NCBI GenBank assembly: GCA_964610505.1
Contig: CAZSXU010000023.1
Location: 5,560 to 69,559, forward strand
Length of the DNA: 64,000 nt
Direction of reading: 5' to 3'
From: CAZSXU01 sp964610505
Lineage (GTDB): Bacteria; Arandabacterota; Arandabacteria; JAGLYR01
The notes under the pieces were generated by a model that made no database searches, was not told the origin of the DNA, and saw only the letters and a program-made list of their open reading frames with translations. The translations under genes and the position numbers were made by a program. Of this stretch, positions 1 through 7,817 are shown one piece after another (position 1 is the first letter of the stretch; every line of letters begins with the position of its first letter).

Positions 1-37
1 TTCGAGTTTTTGAACCCTTCCGGCGGCGCCAGCGGAT

Positions 38-874
38 TCAGCGATCCGGACGGTAGCGGCGGGCATTGGCCGGGATGTTTAGGCTGAAAGCGGAAGGATC
101 CATGTTCCCGTTCACCTGAAATTCACTGTATGTCAACAAGATAACGGCATCGCTCTCAGGACACTTGACCTTCACTCGCTCGGGGAAGAGAGATTCCTTG
201 GATCCGTAGCTGAACTCGGAGGCCACGACAAGCGCCCCGGCATCCCCCCGGATCTCCATCTTCTCGATCGAGAGTGTCTCCGGATCGAGCCACAGGATCT
301 GGGTGCCCTCGGGCCTCGCGAGCGAAATCTCATAGGCCCCGTCTTTCCCCGGACGCACGGTCGGAGCGAGGGGCTCGCCGCCCTCGAAATTCGGAAGTCC
401 CAACATGACTCCCCGCACCCCCGAGAGCGCCACCCAGCTCAGCTCGGGCCCCAGAAGCCCCAGATCGCCCGGTCCAGAAGCTTCCAGAACGAATCCGTAG
501 CTCGGAGAGTAGACCACCAGCGAATCCCCGTCGGCGAACGCCGTGAGGCTCGCCTCGAAGAGTCCCAGAAAGGGTTTCGACTCCACGTCAATACGGTACC
601 GTGCCGGCCGTTGGAACAACACTCGATGTGTGGCGTCGAAGCGCGCGCCTCCGTGCTTCACGGAAACGCGTCCGGCGACTTCGACGGTGTGTACCGTATC
701 CACGCGCGCCAGAGCGCTATCCAGCAGGTCGCGAGTTCGAATCTCTTCGCGCTCCGCCCAGGGCCCGGCCGGCGGCGCACATCCGGCCAGCCCGAGCGCC
801 ACGCCCAGGACGAGGAGAGCATTTCGATGGGACACTCGCGTCAGAGCGCTCAAGGCGAGTACCTTGGGCATCAT
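38..874 (-). CDS. DUF4292/LolA-like outer-membrane lipoprotein
   Basis: This is a 278-residue lipoprotein. The hydrophobic signal segment at about residues 18-31 ends in the lipobox LAGC (Cys32). The rest is beta-rich with no membrane segment and contains phrases such as 'RYRIDVESKPFLGLFEASL' and 'DPETLSIEKMEI', the style of the LolA/DUF4292 fold that binds lipid or lipoprotein in the periplasm. The start ATG overlaps the stop of the TPR lipoprotein gene upstream (ATGATG around 871-874), so the two are translationally coupled. The window edge lies 37 bases after the stop and shows no further start. The lipoprotein call is strong. The DUF4292 assignment rests on overall pattern only, and the substrate is unknown. 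Confidence 0.65.
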   Translation of the reverse strand: MMPKVLALSALTRVSHRNALLVLGVALGLAGCAPPAGPWAEREEIRTRDLLDSALARVDTVHTVEVAGRVSVKHGGARFDATHRVLFQRPARYRIDVESKPFLGLFEASLTAFADGDSLVVYSPSYGFVLEASGPGDLGLLGPELSWVALSGVRGVMLGLPNFEGGEPLAPTVRPGKDGAYEISLARPEGTQILWLDPETLSIEKMEIRGDAGALVVASEFSYGSKESLFPERVKVKCPESDAVILLTYSEFQVNGNMDPSAFSLNIPANARRYRPDR

Positions 875-2583
875 CTCTCCAATTTCTCCTTAACCGAACG
901 CAGTTCCTCCGCGAGCGCGGCGTTGTCCGGATTCATCTCGACCGCCCTCTCCCAGGCCTCTCCGGCTTCCTCCAGACGTCCCAGCCTCAGGTACAGAGCC
1001 CCGAGATGTTCAAAGATGATGGGCTCGTCCGGCTTCATTTCGGCCGCCCGTCGAAGCGCTCTTTCGGCCGCCTCGAACTTCCCCTGGTGCGAAAAGGCCC
1101 AACCCAGGCTGTCGAGGTACGAGCCGTTCTCCGGATCCAACTCCAGCGCGCGCGTGATGAGCTGGACCGCTTCGTCCAATCGAATCCCGCGCTCGGCATA
1201 CATATAGCCGATATAGTTGTACGCGGCCGCGTTGAGCGGATTGATCGCGATGACTCGCCGAAACAACTCGGCCGATTCTTCTATCCTGCCGAGAACTTCC
1301 AGCGACACTCCGATTTCGAAGAGGACTTCCTCGCGATCGGGCGTCAACTCCTCCGCCCTCTGCAGGTAGACCAGACCCTGCTCCGGGTCCCCGCCTCTCT
1401 GAATCGCCACGCCGAGAAGAAACGCGATCCCGCCGCTATCCGGATGCCGATCCACGCCCTCCGCCAGAATGCTTCGCGCCCGATCGAACCGGCCCTCATC
1501 GATATAGAGGGACCCCAAACCCTGGTAGACCGCCATCGATTCCGATCCGAGCGAATGCGCCGTTTCGAACGCCTCCCCGGCCGCCCCCATCTGTTCGTCC
1601 CGCCACAGAAGATAGGCCAGATGCTCCCAGACGGTCGCGTCACCCGGGTCCATCTCCGTGATCGCCTTCCATTCCTCGAGAGCGGCGCTCGAGTTGCCCA
1701 TCTGCTCCTGCAACACGGCGTGCTGTTTTCGAGAGAGGATGTCCGTACTGTCCCGCCGGACGATTTCCTCCGTCACGATGAAGGCCTGTGTCAGATCGCC
1801 CTGTTGGACGTAGAATCCCTGAAGTCGACGCCAGGAACCGATGTCGCCGGGTCGCAGACTAACGACACGCTGGAGCGCCGCAATGGCCCGAGCCTCGTTT
1901 CCCGCCTCGGAATACGCCTGCGCCAGTTCCCTCAACGCCTGTGCGTTCTTCGGTCGTTGTTCCAGGAAGGTTTCGTAGGCTTCGATCGCCCGTTCGTAAT
2001 CGCCCGCGGCCTTGTAGATGCGGCCGATCTCGATCAGCATCCCCGGAGGCAGCGACGAGCGATGCCGGATTCGTTCGAGCACCTCCATGGCCTCGTCCGC
2101 TCTTTCGTTCTGTGTCAACAGAATGCCCAGCTGAAACTGGGACTCGAGATCCTCGGGATCGAGGACCGCCAGTCGGCGGTACTCGGCGGCCGCTTCCTCG
2201 ATTCGCCCCTGGGCCCATCGCACACCGGCCAACAGCCGCGCGGCCGAGGCTCCATTTGGCTCCAGAGCAATGGCCCGCTCCGCTGCAACACCGGCGTCGG
2301 CCACGTACCCGCCCGACAACAGCATCTCTCCAAAGGCCACCCAGATCTCCGCCGCCTCGGGGTCCAGCCTCAGACTCTCCGTGAAGTGGGTGATCGCCTG
2401 TTGGTAATCGCCCTCCTGGGCGTAGAGTTCCGCCTGCACGTAGTGCGCCATGGCTTCCGGGTGGGGAACCCGGGGCGAGGGCTGGGTGTTCTCCATCGTA
2501 GCGGGCGAGGGGCGATGCGCACACCCGGCGAGCATGAGAATCAGCAATCCGATCGCTCCGTATCCGGACACTTTGCGACGCAT
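871..2583 (-). CDS. TPR-repeat lipoprotein
   Basis: The protein has about 570 residues: a lipoprotein signal peptide (MRRKVSGYGAIGLLILMLAGC) followed by at least 12 consecutive 34-residue TPR helices to the C-terminus. Typical TPR signatures such as 'AEIWVAFGEMLLSGG' and 'YNYIGYMYAERG' recur throughout. It is likely a periplasmic or outer-membrane scaffold for protein complexes. The start at 2583 gives a normal-length signal peptide. An in-frame GTG/ATG at 2646/2643 preceded by GAGG would add 20 residues and is a real alternative. The gene overlaps the DUF4292-like lipoprotein gene downstream. TPR lipoproteins followed by small LolA-like lipoproteins are frequent pairs, but no specific function can be given. 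Confidence 0.85.
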   Translation of the reverse strand: MRRKVSGYGAIGLLILMLAGCAHRPSPATMENTQPSPRVPHPEAMAHYVQAELYAQEGDYQQAITHFTESLRLDPEAAEIWVAFGEMLLSGGYVADAGVAAERAIALEPNGASAARLLAGVRWAQGRIEEAAAEYRRLAVLDPEDLESQFQLGILLTQNERADEAMEVLERIRHRSSLPPGMLIEIGRIYKAAGDYERAIEAYETFLEQRPKNAQALRELAQAYSEAGNEARAIAALQRVVSLRPGDIGSWRRLQGFYVQQGDLTQAFIVTEEIVRRDSTDILSRKQHAVLQEQMGNSSAALEEWKAITEMDPGDATVWEHLAYLLWRDEQMGAAGEAFETAHSLGSESMAVYQGLGSLYIDEGRFDRARSILAEGVDRHPDSGGIAFLLGVAIQRGGDPEQGLVYLQRAEELTPDREEVLFEIGVSLEVLGRIEESAELFRRVIAINPLNAAAYNYIGYMYAERGIRLDEAVQLITRALELDPENGSYLDSLGWAFSHQGKFEAAERALRRAAEMKPDEPIIFEHLGALYLRLGRLEEAGEAWERAVEMNPDNAALAEELRSVKEKLER

Positions 2584-2778
2584 CTCCGGGGCACCGCCCG
2601 GGCGCCGGGTCGAGCGGGTCTGCGTATGGCGCGCATGAATCATCACTCGAACGCCTCAACGTGCCGATGACAGAGGGGGAATGAGATTTCCTCTTCGATA
2701 CGTATAGCGTACAACGCGTTCAAAGGTTCCACAACCGAAAACGAGAGACCCGGTTGCTCCTGTTGTGCAACGCACCGG

Positions 2779-2807
2779 TTGACATTGTCCCCGGCCGCAC
2801 GTATGAT
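2779..2807 (+). promoter_or_regulatory. sigma70-type promoter for the 2894 lipoprotein gene
   Basis: TTGACA at 2779-2784 and TATGAT at 2802-2807 are separated by exactly 17 bases, so both hexamers are at or near perfect consensus. The predicted start of transcription is near 2814, leaving a leader of about 80 bases. This lies in the 310-base divergent region (2584-2893) between the TPR lipoprotein gene and the plus-strand unit. I saw no equally good promoter for the minus direction. Confidence 0.75.
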
Positions 2808-2893
2808 AGCCGCGGAAGGCGTCGTGCGGCTTCTCGGCCGTGCAGCGCCGCTCAGGAAGGCCCAACGCCGGAGTCCGCCGGAGGTCGAACGTC

Positions 2894-3484
2894 ATGAACA
2901 TCAGACCCGTGCTCGTGGTCGCGCTCGTGTTGCTGGCCGTCTGTCTTGCCTCTCTGCCCGGCTGCTACACCGTCCTCAAACATCCGCAGCAGATTTCGAT
3001 GACGAACGACGACGGCGGCCGGCGCTCCTGTTCCGACTGTCACGACCAAGCGCACTACTACCATGACCCCTACATGTACAGGTACTACGACCGGTACTCG
3101 TACGCCGATCGCTGGTACGGCTACTACCATGATCCCTGGTGGTACGACGACTACTGGTATTACGATTCCTGGGACGGGCAGAACCCCGCTCTTCAGACCG
3201 GAGGTCGCACGCGCTGGGGCAGTGAACCTCAGAGGGCCACGCTCCCCACGCGGGGCGCCACCACCAGCGTTGGAACCCCTGAATCCGGATCCTCGGCCGG
3301 CAAACCCAAGACCGATTCGGACGGCTCCGGAGGATCGGGGTCGTCGAGTACGGCCGACAAGAACAAGCGTACTCGCTGGGGCAATGAACCGGCCCGGGCC
3401 GAGCCCCCCCAGAAGAAGACCGAACCGAAGAAGAACCCGGATTCCAAGGAGCCCAAGAAAAAGGCGGACGATCCCAACAAGTGA
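2894..3484 (+). CDS. CxxCH- and Tyr-rich lipoprotein
   Basis: The 196-residue protein has a signal peptide ending in LPGC (Cys24). A single CSDCH motif at residues 46-50 (the CxxCH c-type haem attachment pattern) is followed by about 45 residues dominated by Tyr, Trp, His and Asp, then a low-complexity Ser/Gly/Pro/Lys tail. A short unit (TRWGSEPQRA, then TRWGNEPARA) occurs twice. The start at 2894 is chosen because it gives the signal peptide directly; an in-frame ATG 54 bases upstream would put 18 charged residues before it. The strong promoter at 2779-2807 drives it. It could bind one haem or a metal at the outer membrane. No partner cytochrome gene is nearby, so haem attachment is unproven. 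The following barrel gene is on the same strand 22 bases downstream. Confidence 0.7.
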   Translation: MNIRPVLVVALVLLAVCLASLPGCYTVLKHPQQISMTNDDGGRRSCSDCHDQAHYYHDPYMYRYYDRYSYADRWYGYYHDPWWYDDYWYYDSWDGQNPALQTGGRTRWGSEPQRATLPTRGATTSVGTPESGSSAGKPKTDSDGSGGSGSSSTADKNKRTRWGNEPARAEPPQKKTEPKKNPDSKEPKKKADDPNK

Positions 3485-3506
3485 CTCTCCCCAGAGGATG
3501 GTTCCG

Positions 3507-4715
3507 ATGACTCTTCGGCAGATCGTCTACATGGCTCTCGCGGCCTCTCTCACTCAGGCTTCGGCGGCACAAGCCGGTGACCGTGAGATGACCCTGACGC
3601 GGCGTCTTGGCATGGGCGCCAGATCGATGGGGATGGGGGGCGCCAGCGTTGCCCTGGTGGACGATGGATCCGCTCTGTTCTTGAACCCGGCGGGGCTCGC
3701 CCGCGTTCGGAGAATCGAGCTGGCCGGCGGGATCAAGCATCAATCGTACGGTCTCGATACGCGCTACTTCGGCGACGCCTCCGAGGGGAGCTCCGTCGCG
3801 ACTCGACTCGGATCCGTGAGCGGCGTCTATCCCTTCCCCACCTACCGGGGGAGCCTCGTCCTTGCGGGCGGCGTCGAGCGCGTCTTCAGCTCGGACATCG
3901 AGATGCTGTACCAGGGAGAGGAGATCTTCGACAGCGTTCCTTTCTCTGAATCGGAGAGCTACTCGGTGACCGGCGGGGTCTCCGGCTGGGCCGTCGGCGG
4001 CGCCATGGATGTCTCCCCGAACGTCTCTCTGGGGGCCACCGTCATTCTGTGGGACGGACATGACGACGTCACCAATTCCTATGAATGCCTCTCGTGCGTC
4101 GACGACGTTGATTTCTACCGCACCATCTCCACCGACTACTCTGGGTTCAGCGCCATCGTAGGTCTCCAGGCGCGCCTGGGCCCCCATCTGAGCGTCGGGG
4201 GAAGCGTCGAGTCACCCATTGCGTTTACGCTCGAGGGCACGGAGGCCCGCTACGGTGATGACGGAATCACCCAGTGGTACCGGGACGAGGTTCGCCTGCC
4301 GTTTTCCTTTATCGGCGGTGCCGCGCTGCGACTGGGATCGCTGACGATGGCCGGGGACATCCGCTACACCGACTGGCGACAAATCGAATACGAAGGGATT
4401 CTCAAAGACGCAGGCACGTTCGACTACCGTTCCACAACCGAACTCCACCTGGGCGCGGAATACCTGTTCCCGTTCTATCCGTTGCGCGCCCGAGCCGGAT
4501 ACTACCGGGAGCCCCTCGCGTACAACGACTCCGAGATCGATGAGGATCGTTCCTTCTACACGGTCGGCGGCGGTCTGCTCGTCGATGATGTGATCGCCAT
4601 CGATGCGGCCGTGGTGATCGGCGATCTCCGGTGGACGCAGGATTTCCTCGGCCGCTCCATCTACCGGGAAGAGTCCTTCACGCGGCTGTTCGTCACGACG
4701 GCGTATCGATTCTAG
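3507..4715 (+). CDS. PorV/PorQ-family outer-membrane beta-barrel protein
   Basis: The 402-residue protein has a signal peptide (cleavage near QAGDR) followed by a motif block diagnostic of the PorV/PorQ (FadL-like, UPF0164) family: 'GARSMGMGGASVALVDDGSA' and then 'LFLNPAGLA'. The remainder alternates amphipathic strands with polar turns and ends in an aromatic residue (AYRF), as barrels do. In T9SS organisms PorV shuttles cargo from the translocon to the attachment complex, while other paralogues are transport porins. The start at 3507 is preferred over 3498 because AGAGGA lies 8 bases upstream of it. It follows the CxxCH lipoprotein gene closely and is probably co-transcribed. Whether this is the PorV that serves T9SS cannot be told from sequence alone. 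Confidence 0.75.
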   Translation: MTLRQIVYMALAASLTQASAAQAGDREMTLTRRLGMGARSMGMGGASVALVDDGSALFLNPAGLARVRRIELAGGIKHQSYGLDTRYFGDASEGSSVATRLGSVSGVYPFPTYRGSLVLAGGVERVFSSDIEMLYQGEEIFDSVPFSESESYSVTGGVSGWAVGGAMDVSPNVSLGATVILWDGHDDVTNSYECLSCVDDVDFYRTISTDYSGFSAIVGLQARLGPHLSVGGSVESPIAFTLEGTEARYGDDGITQWYRDEVRLPFSFIGGAALRLGSLTMAGDIRYTDWRQIEYEGILKDAGTFDYRSTTELHLGAEYLFPFYPLRARAGYYREPLAYNDSEIDEDRSFYTVGGGLLVDDVIAIDAAVVIGDLRWTQDFLGRSIYREESFTRLFVTTAYRF

Positions 4716-4951
4716 TTCTCGCCCGCCGCCCAGTTTCTGACCGCCTCACCGGCAAGAACCTGATCGAAACCGCGCCGCACTTCTCCCGCCCCGCCTTCCC
4801 CCGGCCGCGCGTGTTCAACACCGCAAGCCGACGTCAGAATCCACACGTCTCCGCAACAAACGCCGACTCGCTAGATTCCGCCTTCGTCGCTCCCGGCGGT
4901 CCGCTTCTTGCGTGTAATGGCGGGCGCACTCCGCGATTCGGGAGAACGCCA

Positions 4952-5149
4952 ATGCGAAGGACCCCCTTCATGATTCTCTGGATCCTCCTTTCGGCCTCCG
5001 CGCTGATCTCGGGCTGTGGGCGCGCCGGCGTTGAGAATCCCGTTGTCCCGACTCCCGCGTCCACGATCGAGAGCGTACTCCTGCCGGATTCCGGGGAGGA
5101 TGTGGATCCGGATGCAGGGGTCTCGATGCCCGTTCCCCATACCCCGTAG
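4952..5149 (+). CDS. Small lipoprotein
   Basis: This 65-residue protein has a hydrophobic segment and a lipobox-like sequence (ISGC, Cys22), then an acidic, proline-rich tail (PDSGEDVDPDAG). The start is set by GGAGAA five bases upstream of the ATG at 4952; the longer open frame upstream lacks such a site. It resembles no family I know. It is separated by 236 bases without recognisable features from the barrel gene and is followed 14 bases later by another small ORF. Confidence 0.6.
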   Translation: MRRTPFMILWILLSASALISGCGRAGVENPVVPTPASTIESVLLPDSGEDVDPDAGVSMPVPHTP

Positions 5150-5163
5150 ACGAAAGGCGACTC

Positions 5164-5358
5164 ATGAACGACACCGACAGCCGAGTGAGGATGTGTTCAT
5201 CGGGTTCGAGCGGGACGTCGGACGCCGACGTTCTCCAGATCGAGGATTTCGACGCCTACACGACCGCACACATCCGGCGCTTCTGCGAGACGATCGATTC
5301 CGTCCTGGAACCCGGCGACGGAAAAACGAAGGAAGAGGAAGTCACCCTCGTCTCGTGA
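5164..5358 (+). CDS. Small hypothetical protein
   Basis: The ORF encodes 64 residues with no signal peptide or membrane segment. It is acidic overall with a central helix-prone part (DFDAYTTAHIRRFCETIDSV). An AAGG ribosome-binding site lies upstream of the ATG and the ORF fills the space between the small lipoprotein gene and a strong hairpin, which is the main evidence that it is real. No family is recognised. Confidence 0.45.
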   Translation: MNDTDSRVRMCSSGSSGTSDADVLQIEDFDAYTTAHIRRFCETIDSVLEPGDGKTKEEEVTLVS

Positions 5359-5372
5359 ACGTAGATCCACGC

Positions 5373-5406
5373 GCGAGAGGAGCCGGAACATTCCGGCTCC
5401 TCTCGC
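5373..5406. terminator. Bidirectional hairpin terminator
   Basis: A perfect 16-bp inverted repeat (5373-5388 with 5391-5406, GCGAGAGGAGCCGGAA and its complement) lies between the end of the small plus-strand ORF and the 3' end of the convergent tRNA-Arg gene. There is no T-tract, but the position between converging units and the stem length argue for termination in both directions. Confidence 0.7.
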
Positions 5407-5413
5407 TATGTCC

Positions 5414-5491
5414 TGGTACGCCCAGCAGGATTCGAACCTGCGGCCTTCTGCTCCGGAGGCAGACGCTCTATCCGGACTGAGCTATGGGCGC
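5414..5491 (-). tRNA. tRNA-Arg(CCG)
   Basis: The minus strand folds as a full cloverleaf. The acceptor stem is GCGCCCA/TGGGCGT, and the D-arm stem is GCTC/GAGC. The anticodon stem-loop is TCTGC-CTCCGGA-GCAGA with anticodon CCG. The T-arm contains GTTCGAATC, and the CCA end is encoded (5414-5416). The gene's 5' ten bases overlap the end of the upstream CDP-alcohol phosphatidyltransferase gene, whose TAG stop is the U8-A9-G10 of the tRNA. Confidence 0.97.
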
Positions 5492-6078
5492 ACCCCGCTC
5501 GGATTCTCTCTTGTCGGCCCCCTCAGCATACGCACGAGCCGGTGACCGTACGAAACAGCCGATGCCGTTAGCGCCCCCGCGGCGATCCACTTCAGCGCGC
5601 CGGCCACGCGGTCGGCTCTCGCAAGATACGCTGCGAGAGTGAACACGAGGACCCCAACAGCGATCTTCCCCACGACATTGGCCTTCGGCATGTGTCCGAG
5701 GCGCCGCCGCATCAGGAAGGCCAACACCAGGATGGCCGCGTCACGGCCGATGATCGCGGCGGCCAGCCAACCCGGGATTCGATTCCCGGCCCAGAGGGCC
5801 GCCGCCACACCTCCCACAACCACCTTGTCCGCCAGGGGATCCAGAATTCGGCCCAGTTCCGATTGGGCGTCGAGCCTTCGAGCCAACCAGCCGTCCAGAG
5901 CGTCGCTCAACGCGGCGAGCCCCAGAAGACTCAGCGCCACGATCCAATCGTGTTCCCCGGCCGACACAGTATAGTATAGGATCGGCAGAGCGAGCAAGCC
6001 CCGAAATATCGAGATCGCGTTCGGCACCCTCCGCGCCCACGCTCGCGCCCCCGCGCCGCTGCCCCCACTCGATCTCAC
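5482..6078 (-). CDS. pgsA: CDP-alcohol phosphatidyltransferase (PgsA-like)
   Basis: The 198-residue integral membrane enzyme has several hydrophobic helices. It carries the complete CDP-alcohol phosphotransferase signature D-x2-DG-x2-AR-x8-G-x3-D-x3-D in 'SDALDGWLARRLDAQSELGR' plus the following ILDPLAD. An 'RVPNAISIFRGLLALPIL' N-terminus is typical of phosphatidylglycerophosphate synthase, which makes PGP from CDP-diacylglycerol and glycerol-3-phosphate at the inner membrane. Other members (phosphatidylserine or cardiolipin synthases) cannot be excluded. The start overlaps the recN stop by four bases (ATGA). The stop codon lies inside the following tRNA-Arg gene, so transcript and tRNA processing must be linked or competing. 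Confidence 0.8.
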   Translation of the reverse strand: MRSSGGSGAGARAWARRVPNAISIFRGLLALPILYYTVSAGEHDWIVALSLLGLAALSDALDGWLARRLDAQSELGRILDPLADKVVVGGVAAALWAGNRIPGWLAAAIIGRDAAILVLAFLMRRRLGHMPKANVVGKIAVGVLVFTLAAYLARADRVAGALKWIAAGALTASAVSYGHRLVRMLRGPTRENPSGVRP

Positions 6079-7811
6079 GTGCGCTCCCGGCCGTCCGTCC
6101 GGCGCGAGCGTCCCCGCGCCTCGCCCGACGCGATCAGCTCTCTGGCATGTTCCCGTGCCGTCTCCGAGGGACGAGTACCGGCGATCATGCGGGCCACTTC
6201 TCCGACTCGCTCTTCGTCTTTCAGGAGCCGAACCCGCGTGCTCGTTCTGCCCCCCCGCGTCGCCTTTTCCACGGCGTAGTGGCGATTCGCCAGGCCGGCG
6301 ATCTGCGACAGATGCGTCACGCAGAACACCTGCCTCACACGGCTCAGCTCCTTCAGCTTCACCCCCAGCGTCTTCGCCGCCTCTCCCCCGATGCCGATGT
6401 CGATCTCGTCGAATACCAAGGTTCCCACCTGGTCCCCGTCCACCAGCACACTCTTGAGCGCCAGCATGATCCGGCTGATTTCGCCGCCCGAGGCGATTCT
6501 GGCTAATGGTTTGAGGGGCTCTCCCGGGTTGGCCGACATCAGAAATTCCAGACGTCCCAGACCATCGGGGTCCGCGGCGCCCAGGAGATCATCGTCCGAA
6601 TCGCCCGCCTCTCCCTCGAAAGCAATTCCGAACCGGGCACCCTTCATCTCCAGATGATCCAACACAACCGCCACGGCCGCGCCCAAGCGGGAGGCGCCCG
6701 CCGCGCGGGATCGAAGGAGATCCCGGCCCGTCCGCAGCACCGCTTTCCGCGCTCGGGCGAGCCGGTCCTCCATGTCTCCGAGGGAACTCTCGGAATCGTC
6801 GAGCGCGGCCAGCTCCGATGCCAACTCGCGATGGCGGGTGAGGATCTCCTCGACCGACGCCCGGTGGCGCCGTTTCAGTCGATCCAGAAGGGCTAGACGA
6901 TCGTGGATCTCTTCCAGGCGTTCGGGCCGATCCTCGACGCGCTCGCGGTACGCCCGAAGACTCCGGCCCACATCCTGCACTTCCGCGATGGCCCGCTCCA
7001 GAGACTCCACCAGGGGGATCATCTCCGGATCGTAGCGGCCCACGTCCTCGAGTGATCTGCGGGCCCGTCCCAGGCCGTCGAGCGCCGAACTCTCGGCCTC
7101 GAAGAGCACGCTGTTGGCCGCATCCACGGAGAGGACCAGTTTCTCCGCATTCGCCAGAATCCGGCGTTCCGCTTCCAGGGCTTCGTCTTCTCCCGCGGAC
7201 AGTTGAGCACGCTCGATTTCCGCGCACGCAAATCGAAGATAGTCGGCCCGTTCCCCGGCCGTCTTCAACGACTCCCGTAGACGGTCGAGCGCTTCTTCGG
7301 CGCCGCGCCATTCCCGGAAGGCTCTCCGGTACACGGCTCGCGCGTCCGTGAGCCCGAGAAACGCGTCCAGAAAAAACACGTGCCGTTCCGGGTGAAGGAG
7401 AGACTGGTGTTCATGCTGCCCGTGGATGTCGACCAGCTGGTCCCCCAGGGTCTTCAGCATTCCCAGATTTCCCGCCGCCCCGTTCAGGTAGCAGCGGTTC
7501 CGTCCCCCCACCGTGATTTCCCGTCTGACCACGAACTCCTCGGCCGGCTCCAATCCCATTCTCTCGAGAATCCCCTGAATGCTCCCCCCCGGCTTGACCT
7601 CGAACACCGCCTCCACGACCGCCCGATCGCATCCCGATCGAACCGACTCCGAAGAAGCCCGCTCTCCCACGGCCAGCGCGATCGCGTCGACCAAAATCGA
7701 CTTGCCCGCGCCCGTTTCTCCCGTCAGCACGTTCAGACCCGGGCCGAAAGCGACACGGAGGTCGTCGACCAGGGCGAAGTCTTTGACCGCTAGATCGCGC
7801 AACATGGGCAA
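6075..7811 (-). CDS. recN: DNA repair protein RecN
   Basis: RecN is an SMC-like ATPase that acts at double-strand breaks. The 578-residue length is normal. The Walker A motif GETGAGKS is at about residue 32. The middle is a long coiled coil (about 150-360). The C-terminal half holds the ABC signature ASGGEISRIML, Walker B 'LVFDEIDIGIGG' and the H-loop 'VTHLSQIAG'. It sits in an overlapping chain, six bases after nadK and with ATGA overlap to the pgsA-like gene. The recN-nadK neighbourhood is common in many bacteria. Confidence 0.96.
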   Translation of the reverse strand: MPMLRDLAVKDFALVDDLRVAFGPGLNVLTGETGAGKSILVDAIALAVGERASSESVRSGCDRAVVEAVFEVKPGGSIQGILERMGLEPAEEFVVRREITVGGRNRCYLNGAAGNLGMLKTLGDQLVDIHGQHEHQSLLHPERHVFFLDAFLGLTDARAVYRRAFREWRGAEEALDRLRESLKTAGERADYLRFACAEIERAQLSAGEDEALEAERRILANAEKLVLSVDAANSVLFEAESSALDGLGRARRSLEDVGRYDPEMIPLVESLERAIAEVQDVGRSLRAYRERVEDRPERLEEIHDRLALLDRLKRRHRASVEEILTRHRELASELAALDDSESSLGDMEDRLARARKAVLRTGRDLLRSRAAGASRLGAAVAVVLDHLEMKGARFGIAFEGEAGDSDDDLLGAADPDGLGRLEFLMSANPGEPLKPLARIASGGEISRIMLALKSVLVDGDQVGTLVFDEIDIGIGGEAAKTLGVKLKELSRVRQVFCVTHLSQIAGLANRHYAVEKATRGGRTSTRVRLLKDEERVGEVARMIAGTRPSETAREHARELIASGEARGRSRRTDGRERT

Positions 7812-7817
7812 CGATTC

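Noticed and set aside
727..760. tRNA-like T-arm sequence GAGTTCGAATCTC followed by GCGCTCCGCCCA
   Set aside because: No matching acceptor, D or anticodon arms upstream on that strand, and it lies inside a lipoprotein gene. Chance resemblance.
601..2670. A 689-codon open frame on the plus strand opposite the TPR lipoprotein gene
   Set aside because: It mirrors the minus-strand codons in GC-rich DNA, has no family similarity, no ribosome site, and an Arg/Pro/Leu-rich translation. The TPR gene on the other strand is unmistakable.
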